Shown piece after piece: positions 30,010-36,266 of a stretch of 37,534 nucleotides of DNA (position 1 is its first letter; every line of letters starts with the position of its first letter). A program made the position numbers and the translations under genes. Source of the DNA: an uncultured Clostridia bacterium (GTDB taxonomy: Bacteria; Bacillota; Clostridia; Christensenellales; Borkfalkiaceae); contig CANQUL010000007.1 in NCBI GenBank assembly GCA_947627015.1, forward strand, positions 1 to 37,534. Reading direction: 5' to 3'. Below the pieces are notes generated by a model, which worked only from the letters and a program-made list of their open reading frames with translations, did not search any database and was not told where the DNA came from.

Positions 30010-31703
30010 ACTTCCTCCGACGGCGGGATCTTCATGATGTCGATGATCCCTTCGAAAATTTCCTTGGCGCAGGGTGCGGCAACGGTGCTTCCGTAATAGC
30101 TGCCCTGCGGTTCGTCCACGATGATGAGACAGAGATAGCGTGGTACATCGGCGGGGAAAAATCCGAGAAAGGAAGAGACATACTTCCCCTGCGCGATAAC
30201 GCCGTTCTCGTATTTCTGCGCCGTCCCCGTCTTTCCCGCGACCCGATATCCCTCGATGTACGCCTTTTTGCCGCTTCCGTCCCGTACCACCCCTTCGAGC
30301 ATACCGCGGAGGATCGCCGAGGCCTCCTCCCCGACCGTCCTTCCCACCGGCACGGGACGGATGCGTTCGGAGACGGAGCCGTCCGAAGAGGAGAGCTCCG
30401 AGACGAGGCGGGGCGCATAGTAGTAGCCGCCGTTGACGGCGGAGGCGGCCGCACAGGCGAGCTGGAGCGGCGTCACGGCGATGGACTGGCCGAACCCGAT
30501 GCGGGCAAAGTCGCAGGCACGCAGCGCCTGTTCGGGAAGCAACATCCCGATCGCCTCTCCCGAGAAATCGATACCCGTCGCACGGCCGAACCGGAAGAGC
30601 GACAAATAGTCGTAGAAGGTCTCGGGTCCGAGGGCGAGCGCAATATCCACGAAACAAGGGTTGCAGCTGTTGTTGAGCGCTTCCGCAAGCGTCTGCCCGC
30701 TGTGTTTTCCGTTGGCATGATCGCTCCAGCAGCGGATGGTCGTACCGTCCACCGTGCGGGTGCGTGAGCTCGAAAAGACATGCCGCCCGGGATCGAGCGC
30801 GCGGCGGTTTCCTTTGAGGAACTCCTCGATATTTGCCGCAGCCGTGATGATCTTGAACGTAGAACCCGGTTCATAGATATCCGAGACGAGATTGTTACGG
30901 GAGAGCGCGTTGAGCGTGTCGAGATCGTCGCGCGGGATCGCGTTGAGGTCGTAGGAAGGGAGATTGACCATAGCGAGGACCGAAAAGTCGCGCGGGTCAA
31001 GCACGACCGCACGGGCCGCCTTGGCCGCACTCTCTTCGAGCACACGTCCCATGGTCTGTTCCGCGACCGATTGGATGCGGTAATCGAGCGTGAGGCGGAC
31101 GTTGAGCCCGTCTGTTGCGGGAAGATAGGCGGCGGCCGCCCCCCGAAGATCCACTCCGACGAGGTCGGTATCATACAGGATCTCCCCGTTCTCGCCCGCA
31201 AGATAGGAATTGTAGTAGGCCTCGATGCCTGTCGTCCCGGAGCGGTCATAGGCGGTGAAGCCGATAACCTGACTTGCAAGAGAGCCGTAGGGATAGACGC
31301 GTTCGTCGTTACGGGCATAGTAAACGCCCTTCATTTCACGGCCGGCGATCTCTTCCACCGTCTCCTTTCCGGTGCGACGGACGAGCACGATCTCCGATTT
31401 TGTGCGGTCGTTCAGCTTGCGAAAGAGCGCGTCGTACGGCTCGCCGAGCAGGCCGGACAGGATGTGTGCCGTGTTTTCCGCATCTTCCACCGCGTTGGCG
31501 CGCGCATAGATGCCGTATCCCGCACGGTTGCCCGCGAGGATCTCGCCGTTCCGGTCGGTGATGACCCCTCTCCCCGCGTTGACGGGGATCTCGCGCGTCC
31601 ATTGGTCGAGGGCGAGATAGTGCAGTTCGTCCTCCCAAATGAGCTGGATATAGAAGAACCGGCCCAAAAAAACCAAAAAAAGAAAGGTTATCGCCGCGAT
31701 CAC
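30006..31703 (-). CDS. Penicillin-binding protein 2 (FtsI/SpoVD class)
   Basis: A 565-aa transpeptidase anchored by one N-terminal helix (residues 1-22, MIAAITFLFLVFLGRFFYIQLI) and partner of FtsW. The dimerisation domain (AGRGVITDRNGEILA) is followed by the catalytic motifs: SxxK in EPGSTFKII (S281), SxN as SCN (346-348), and KTG in VAGKTGTAQ (491-493). No PASTA domain follows, unlike SpoVD or PBP2x. The start is unclear: GTG 31703 has a weak AGAGG 9 nt away, while conserved-looking coding continues 16 codons upstream to an ATC at 31751 behind a good GGAGG. It lies between ftsL and murE. Confidence 0.93.
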   Translation of the reverse strand: MIAAITFLFLVFLGRFFYIQLIWEDELHYLALDQWTREIPVNAGRGVITDRNGEILAGNRAGYGIYARANAVEDAENTAHILSGLLGEPYDALFRKLNDRTKSEIVLVRRTGKETVEEIAGREMKGVYYARNDERVYPYGSLASQVIGFTAYDRSGTTGIEAYYNSYLAGENGEILYDTDLVGVDLRGAAAAYLPATDGLNVRLTLDYRIQSVAEQTMGRVLEESAAKAARAVVLDPRDFSVLAMVNLPSYDLNAIPRDDLDTLNALSRNNLVSDIYEPGSTFKIITAAANIEEFLKGNRRALDPGRHVFSSSRTRTVDGTTIRCWSDHANGKHSGQTLAEALNNSCNPCFVDIALALGPETFYDYLSLFRFGRATGIDFSGEAIGMLLPEQALRACDFARIGFGQSIAVTPLQLACAAASAVNGGYYYAPRLVSELSSSDGSVSERIRPVPVGRTVGEEASAILRGMLEGVVRDGSGKKAYIEGYRVAGKTGTAQKYENGVIAQGKYVSSFLGFFPADVPRYLCLIIVDEPQGSYYGSTVAAPCAKEIFEGIIDIMKIPPSEEV

Positions 31704-31775
31704 GGCAAATAACCTCTTTTGTAAGACAGATAGAGAGAGTTCCGTCTTGATATTCAGTTCCTCCGAACGGCCTTG

Positions 31776-32558
31776 TTACGCTTTGATCATTCCGTTCTCT
31801 TTTGCCCACTTTTCCACCCGTTCGGGGGAAGTGGCCCTTGCGATATCCTCGTCGAGCTGACGGACCGATTCGGTCAGACGTCCGAGTTCCGCCTTCTTCT
31901 CCGCGATGTCGGCATGGATGGAATTGAGCACTGCGGTGTTGATGCAGACGATCGCAATGGCGACGACGATGGTCGCAACGACCGTTGCGAGAAGCAGACG
32001 CGTCTTGACAGAAAGAGATGCCCAGAATCCGGGTTCCGCCTTTGCGGCCCCTTCCTCGACCGTCCTGTGGAGCATGGTGCGGGCGGTGGGAATGCTGTCC
32101 TCTTCCGCATAGACGGGAGCGGGCGCATAGGTCTCCTGCGGAGCGGCATACACCCTGTTTACGGGAGCCGAGTAGACCGGAGTCTCCTCCTCGCGCGGGC
32201 CCATCGTATAAAAGCCCTTGGTGTATTTGACGTCCTCGAAAAGGCGTTTGCTCGTTTCGGCAGGTGCGGGCGGGGCGACGTAATCGGCGATCCGGGCCAC
32301 ATTGCTTGCGGTGGGATCGGCGCGCACAAAGGCGGGACGCTCCGTCCGGACAGGCGCTTCGCGCTCGGACGTCCGGTCGGGTTCGCTGTAAGACACGCGT
32401 TCCCGGACGGGAGAGGCGCTGTCCACGAGCCTTCTGTAATTTTCGGGAATTTCGCTGTTGTGCGCGTCCTGTTCGTTCTCGAAAGGCTTTTGAAACTCCT
32501 CGCGGTAGCGGTCGAATTCGGATGACGTTAATTTATTTTCGCGAATGGTACGATCCAT
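31776..32558 (-). CDS. ftsL: FtsL-like cell division protein with a long cytoplasmic extension
   Basis: A 260-aa protein with a single membrane helix (about 187-209, RLLLATVVATIVVAIAIVCINTA) followed by a coiled coil (210-242, leading to SPERVEKWAKENGMIKA, the normal FtsL end). The 185 residues before the helix are predicted disordered, rich in Pro, Glu, Arg and Tyr, with AAPQETYAPAPVYAEED. FtsL is typically about 100-130 aa, so the extension is unusual. Assignment rests on position between rsmH and the PBP gene and on topology. ATG 32558 has GGGAGAACACCG. Confidence 0.8.
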   Translation of the reverse strand: MDRTIRENKLTSSEFDRYREEFQKPFENEQDAHNSEIPENYRRLVDSASPVRERVSYSEPDRTSEREAPVRTERPAFVRADPTASNVARIADYVAPPAPAETSKRLFEDVKYTKGFYTMGPREEETPVYSAPVNRVYAAPQETYAPAPVYAEEDSIPTARTMLHRTVEEGAAKAEPGFWASLSVKTRLLLATVVATIVVAIAIVCINTAVLNSIHADIAEKKAELGRLTESVRQLDEDIARATSPERVEKWAKENGMIKA

Positions 32559-32602
32559 CGGTGTTCTCCCTTATCCTATTCAGGATAATGCTCTTTCATG
32601 CC

Positions 32603-33532
32603 TCAGATTTTGCAGGCGATCCGGAGCTTTGCGCTCTTGCTGCGCGGATTTATCGCAATTTCCTCTTCACTCGCCGTGAGAGGCTTTTTGGTGATCAGCT
32701 TGATCTCGCTCTTTTTCCCGCATACGCACACGGGAAAGCTCTTGGGACAGGTGCAGCCGACCGAAAGGTCGCGCATGACCTGTTTTACGATCCGGTCCTC
32801 CAGCGAATGGAACGTAAGGATACAACCCCTTCCTTCGGGCTTGAGGCGGCGGAAGAGCCCCGTCACGCATTCCGCAAGTCCGTCAAGCTCTCCGTTCACT
32901 TCGATCCGAACGGCCTGAAAGACCTTTCTTGCGCAGGCGGCCCCTCTCATGCGGGGAGGGAGCCCCTCTTCGACGAGCTCTTCAAGACGGCCCGTCGTGG
33001 TGATCGCTTCTTTCTCCCTTGCGGCGACGATACGTCTTGCAATCGGTCCCGCAAAGTCCTCTTCCCCGTATTCGCGGAAGATGCGTTTGAGCTCCTCCTC
33101 GGAATAACCGTTTATGACATCCTCTGCCGTAAGCGGTGCGCGCAGATCCATGCGCATATCGAGGGGAGCATCCTTCATGCGGTAGGCAAAGCCCCGCTTT
33201 TTGTCGTCGATCTGATGGGAGGAGATGCCAAAGTCGAGCAGGAACCCGTCCAGCCCGGCGACCTTCTCCCGGTCGAGAACACTCGCAAAATTCTTGTAAT
33301 CGGTTCTGTAGAGGGAAAACCTGCCCGCGTAGGGCGAAAGGGTCTTTTGGGCCTCCTCGATGGCCTCGCCGTCCCGATCGGTTGCGATGAGACGGACGTT
33401 CGGGCCGGCGGCAAGGATCGCACCCGAGTGCCCTGCCCCACCGCAGGTTCCGTCGAAATAAATTCCCCCGTCCCGGATCGCAAGGCCCTCGATGACCTCA
33501 CGGAGAAGTACGGGACGATGATATTCAAACAT
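32603..33532 (-). CDS. rsmH: 16S rRNA (cytosine-1402-N4)-methyltransferase (RsmH/MraW)
   Basis: Cytosolic SAM-dependent methyltransferase acting on C1402 of 16S rRNA. The 309-aa protein starts MFEYHRPVLLREVIEGL, with YFDGTCGGAGHSGAIL (SAM site), GLDGFLLDFGISSHQID, and ends with ILTFHSLEDRIVKQVMRD...KSAKLRIACK, all typical. The Cys pairs in GCTCPKSFPVCVCGKK are usual. It overlaps the mraZ end by 8 nt, has no ribosome site of its own, and is probably translated by coupling. Confidence 0.96.
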   Translation of the reverse strand: MFEYHRPVLLREVIEGLAIRDGGIYFDGTCGGAGHSGAILAAGPNVRLIATDRDGEAIEEAQKTLSPYAGRFSLYRTDYKNFASVLDREKVAGLDGFLLDFGISSHQIDDKKRGFAYRMKDAPLDMRMDLRAPLTAEDVINGYSEEELKRIFREYGEEDFAGPIARRIVAAREKEAITTTGRLEELVEEGLPPRMRGAACARKVFQAVRIEVNGELDGLAECVTGLFRRLKPEGRGCILTFHSLEDRIVKQVMRDLSVGCTCPKSFPVCVCGKKSEIKLITKKPLTASEEEIAINPRSKSAKLRIACKI

Positions 33533-33971
33533 TTTCGGGCGATGCGGGCTTGCGGTTGTAGAACACGCTGTTGGCCTGCTTCAAGGTCATTTCCGCCTTC
33601 TTCGCCTCGTAGCGGTCCTTGTCCCATACTTCGATGAAGTCGACAAGACCGATGATGACGATCTCTTTTTCCAGACCCGCGTAATCGCGCAGATACTTGG
33701 GGATCTTGGTGCGGCCCTGATTGTCCGTCTCGGCCGGGACCACAGACTCATAGATGAAGCGCATTGCGTCCATCAGTTCGGGATCGCCGGGGTCGACGTC
33801 GATGTGCTTTGCGAGCCGCCTGTCCTTGACGGACTCCGGCATGATGCTGAGGCAGTCGGGAGCGTATTCGACAAAATAAAGCGTCTCCTTCCCGAAGGCA
33901 TTGAGATAGGCCTTGGGGATGCGCATCCGCTTTTTTTCATCCAGTTGATGGTCAACTCTTCCGCTCAGCAT
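33525..33971 (-). CDS. mraZ: Transcriptional regulator MraZ
   Basis: A 148-aa AbrB-like DNA-binding protein that represses or regulates the division cluster in other bacteria. Both MraZ repeats are present: DEKKRMRIPKAYLNAFG and DNQGRTKIPKYLRDYAG. It starts MLSGRVDHQLDEKKRMRIP at ATG 33971 behind GAGGAAAGGAA. It is the first gene of the cluster, with two direct repeats at 34041-34060 that are probably its operator. Confidence 0.95.
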   Translation of the reverse strand: MLSGRVDHQLDEKKRMRIPKAYLNAFGKETLYFVEYAPDCLSIMPESVKDRRLAKHIDVDPGDPELMDAMRFIYESVVPAETDNQGRTKIPKYLRDYAGLEKEIVIIGLVDFIEVWDKDRYEAKKAEMTLKQANSVFYNRKPASPENV

Positions 33972-34011
33972 TTCCTTTCCTCATTCGGTGCCGATCCGAC
34001 ATCGTGGTTCT

Positions 34012-34041
34012 ATTATAACACATCCGTTTCCCCCCTGTCAA
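34012..34041 (-). promoter_or_regulatory. Promoter of the division cluster
   Basis: TTGACA (34036-34041), 18-bp spacer, TATAAT (34012-34017), minus strand. The upstream edge of the -35 abuts the MraZ-box repeats. Confidence 0.85.
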
Positions 34042-34060
34042 CCACCTTTGACCACCTTTT
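34041..34060 (-). promoter_or_regulatory. Candidate MraZ boxes (two 10-bp direct repeats)
   Basis: On the minus strand AAAGGTGGTC is followed directly by AAAGGTGGTT, a 10-bp period. MraZ operators in other bacteria are tandem repeats of 10-bp period (TGGGN in E. coli, AAAGTG-like in Mollicutes). They start just before the -35 TTGACA, a repression geometry. Confidence 0.6.
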
Positions 34061-34927
34061 TTACAAATCGGGAAACTTTTTTCGAAAATATTGAAAACAA
34101 ATGTTCGTATTATAGGCATATTCGTTCAGCTTTTTTGAATTTCCGAGGAAAATTACCCTTCCTTTCCCCCATTTATGGGGGTCATGCGGGGTCAGGGGGT
34201 GGTCAGCCGTCCCTGACGCGGGGAGGGCAAAAAGGTGGTCACGCCGCTCCGTCTCCGACCGGTCAAGCGGAAATCCGAGGGAGATGAGAACGGTTTTCAG
34301 GCGGCGTGCCGTCCCCCGGGCTCCGTCAAAGAGTTTGAGGCCGAGATAGGCGCCGATCTGCCCTGCGACGAGAGCATAGTGCGTACAGCCGAGGACGGCG
34401 CCGTCATAGGCGCGCGCGTGCGCCAAACCCTTTGGAATGTGTTCGGACAGATTGAGCGGTGCGCCGCGGAGCACATGATCCTCGATCGCGGCGGCAAGTC
34501 GGGGAAGCGGAAGAAAGTCGAACCGCGTTCCGGGGAGGCGGTCCGCAAGCGCACGGACGCGGGGACTTGCCGCGGTGACGGGCGTTGCGAGGAGGAGCAC
34601 GTTCCCGCATGACCGAGCCGCCTGTTTGAGGGCGGGTTCCACGCCGATGACGGGGAAAGGATATTTTTTGCGCATCGCCTCCGCCGCGACCGCCGTGGCG
34701 GTGTTGCAGGCAAGGATGACGGCGTCCGTTCCGAGCCGCAGAAAGCACCCGAGCGCCTCATCCGTAAAGGCGAGGATCTCCCCTTCCGTGCGGCTGCCGT
34801 AGGGTGCGCGCGCGTTGTCGCCGAGATAGGCATATTCGGCCCCGGGGACTTCCCCGAGACAGGCGCCGAGAACCGACAGGCCGCCGATCCCGCTGTCAAA
34901 GACTCCAACCTTGGGGCATCTGTCCAT
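34061..34927 (-). CDS. murI: Glutamate racemase (MurI)
   Basis: Cytosolic enzyme interconverting L- and D-glutamate, supplying D-Glu for MurD. The 288-aa protein has the first catalytic region GVFDSGIGGLSVL (D10, S11), GDNARAPYGSRT, the first catalytic cysteine in ACNTATA, and the second in LGCTHYAL. Its C-terminal tail is longer than usual and rich in Lys/Asn (SKKLNEYAYNTNICFQYFRKKF). ATG 34927 follows AAAAGGAGAAACGGG. It lies just upstream of mraZ in the same direction, divergent from rpsT; no clear promoter was recognised for it. Confidence 0.93.
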   Translation of the reverse strand: MDRCPKVGVFDSGIGGLSVLGACLGEVPGAEYAYLGDNARAPYGSRTEGEILAFTDEALGCFLRLGTDAVILACNTATAVAAEAMRKKYPFPVIGVEPALKQAARSCGNVLLLATPVTAASPRVRALADRLPGTRFDFLPLPRLAAAIEDHVLRGAPLNLSEHIPKGLAHARAYDGAVLGCTHYALVAGQIGAYLGLKLFDGARGTARRLKTVLISLGFPLDRSETERRDHLFALPASGTADHPLTPHDPHKWGKGRVIFLGNSKKLNEYAYNTNICFQYFRKKFPDL

Positions 34928-34988
34928 CCCGTTTCTCCTTTTTTTCGGAAAAAATACGATTTTTTTGCGTTACAAGGGCAAAAAACAG

Positions 34989-35017
34989 TTTACAAGGATT
35001 TTATTTTATGTTAAAAT
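34989..35017 (+). promoter_or_regulatory. Promoter of rpsT
   Basis: TTTACA (34989-34994), 17-bp spacer, TAAAAT (35012-35017). Confidence 0.6.
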
Positions 35018-35058
35018 AGCTTAGGTTATTCGAAGAAAGAAAAAGGAGTACACATACC

Positions 35059-35325
35059 GTGGCAAATATCAAGTCCGCTAAAAAGCGCGTTTTGGTGACC
35101 GAAAAGAAGACGATGGAAAACAAGGCCGTAAAGTCCGCCCTCAAGACGCAGATCAAGAAATTCCTTGCTGCCGTCGATGCAGGCGATAAGGCGCTTGCGG
35201 AAAAGCTCTATCCCGAGACCGTTTCCGCCATCGATTCCGCCGCTACCAAAGGCATCCTTCACAAAAACAATGCAGACAACAAAAAGGCCAAGCTTGCCAA
35301 AAAGCTCGCAAAACTGGCCGCCTGA
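35059..35325 (+). CDS. rpsT: 30S ribosomal protein S20
   Basis: An 88-aa basic, helical primary 16S rRNA-binding protein of the small subunit. It starts MANIKSAKKRVLVTEKKTMEN and contains the family block KSALKTQIKKFLAA, with ATKGILHKNNADNKKAKLAKKLAK at the end. It begins with GTG 35059 (AAAAAGGAG about 10 nt upstream); a GTG start is common for genes under translational control. Monocistronic, closed by two terminators. Confidence 0.96.
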   Translation: MANIKSAKKRVLVTEKKTMENKAVKSALKTQIKKFLAAVDAGDKALAEKLYPETVSAIDSAATKGILHKNNADNKKAKLAKKLAKLAA

Positions 35326-35341
35326 AAAAGCGCTTTCCCGG

Positions 35342-35370
35342 CGCCCGCGCTTTTGCGCGGGCGTTTTTTT
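35342..35370 (+). terminator. Terminator of rpsT
   Basis: CGCCCGCGC, loop TTTT, GCGCGGGCG (9-bp stem, 35342-35363) followed by seven T. Confidence 0.92.
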
Positions 35371-35400
35371 GCCCTCCCGCGGGCCGTTCTGTCATTCCCG

Positions 35401-35422
35401 ACCCTCCTTACGGAGGGTTTTT
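35401..35422 (+). terminator. Second, tandem terminator after rpsT
   Basis: ACCCTCC-TTAC-GGAGGGT (7-bp stem, tetraloop) followed by TTTT. No gene lies between the two terminators. Confidence 0.75.
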
Positions 35423-35491
35423 GTTTGGCGGGTACATTTCATTGAACAAAAGCAAGATTCAAGGGGATTTTCGAAAAAACTGCGGATTTGC

Positions 35492-35520
35492 TTGACATCC
35501 CATCCGGAATATACTATACT
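35492..35520 (+). promoter_or_regulatory. Promoter of the XRE-cupin regulator gene
   Basis: TTGACA (35492-35497), 17-bp spacer, TATACT (35515-35520). Confidence 0.85.
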
Positions 35521-35546
35521 GCTTTACGTTCGCAGTTTATTTTTAT

Positions 35547-35561
35547 TAAACTTTTGGTTTA
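35547..35561. promoter_or_regulatory. Dyad downstream of the XRE promoter
   Basis: TAAAC-TTTTG-GTTTA, perfect 5-bp arms with a 5-bp centre, about 27 bp after the -10 element. A possible autoregulatory operator. Confidence 0.35.
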
Positions 35562-35630
35562 GAATTGCGAGAGTTTCGTAAAAATAGGCCGAAAGTTTAC
35601 AAATACGAAACCGATCCGGGGAGAACGACT

Positions 35631-36164
35631 ATGGAATTGGGCACAAAACTCAGAGATATGCGTCAGAAAAAGGGCCTCACGCAGGAGGAACTCGCCGACC
35701 GCTGCGAGCTCACGAAGGGATACATTTCCCAGCTCGAAAACGATCTGACGAGCCCCTCCATCGCCACGCTCGTGGACCTTCTCAATGCTCTCGGTTCCAG
35801 CCTCGGCGACTTCTTCCACGAAGAACAGGAGGAAAAACTCGTATTTCCCGAGGCGGAATTCATCGAAAAACAGTCGGACGGCATGGTCTGGAACTGGGTC
35901 ATCCCCAATGCGCAGAAGAACATGATGGAGCCCGTTCTGGTCTCGCTCGACCCCGGTGCGTCCACCCAACCGGACTTCCCCCACGAGGGCGAAGAATTCG
36001 GCTTTGTGCTCGAAGGAAAGATCGACCTCGTCCGGGCGGGAAAGAGCCATATCGCAAAGAAGGGCGAGAGCTTTTACTTCACGGCGGACAAGGAACACTT
36101 CATCGTCAACCGAGGAAAGAGCAAGGCACGGTTTTTGTGGATCTCGACGCCGCCGAACTTCTGA
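35631..36164 (+). CDS. XRE-family regulator with cupin domain (PuuR-like)
   Basis: A 177-aa transcription factor. An N-terminal helix-turn-helix (LRDMRQKKGLTQEELADRCELTKGYISQLENDLTSPSIATL, residues 7-47) is joined to a C-terminal cupin (HEGEEFGFVLEGKIDLVRAGKS... KGESFYFTADKEHFIVNRG). Such proteins sit next to polyamine transport genes and sense polyamines or derivatives; this context holds here with potA 102 bp downstream. ATG 35631 has GGGGAGAACGACT; upstream codons are in the leader. Confidence 0.92.
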   Translation: MELGTKLRDMRQKKGLTQEELADRCELTKGYISQLENDLTSPSIATLVDLLNALGSSLGDFFHEEQEEKLVFPEAEFIEKQSDGMVWNWVIPNAQKNMMEPVLVSLDPGASTQPDFPHEGEEFGFVLEGKIDLVRAGKSHIAKKGESFYFTADKEHFIVNRGKSKARFLWISTPPNF

Positions 36165-36180
36165 TTTTTCGAAGTTTGCG

Positions 36181-36205
36181 TAGTTCTATGTCTCACATAA
36201 TACTA
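36181..36205. promoter_or_regulatory. Imperfect 25-bp dyad in front of potA
   Basis: TAGTTCTATGT-CTC-ACATAATACTA, arms matching at 9 of 11 positions. A weak promoter (TTGCGT, 17 bp, AATACT at 36176-36204) overlaps it, so it may be the operator of the preceding regulator. Confidence 0.4.
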
Positions 36206-36221
36206 TTAAAACGACCGATTT

Positions 36222-36239
36222 TTACGAAAATCGAGCGAT
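36222..36239 (+). other. Hairpin in the potA leader
   Basis: CGATTTT-TACG-AAAATCG, a 7-bp stem with tetraloop and no following U-run, 27 nt before the potA start codon. Confidence 0.4.
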
Positions 36240-36266
36240 AAAGTACCCAAAAGAGGAGGTTCGCCC

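Noticed and set aside
28579-30657. N-terminal extension of murE by 216 codons
   Set aside because: The added residues are a frame-shifted reading of the PBP gene; MurE has its own ATG with ribosome site and ATGA overlap at 30009.
34200-34245. Extra MraZ-like GGTGGTC copies inside murI
   Set aside because: They lie in coding sequence with irregular spacing and away from a promoter.
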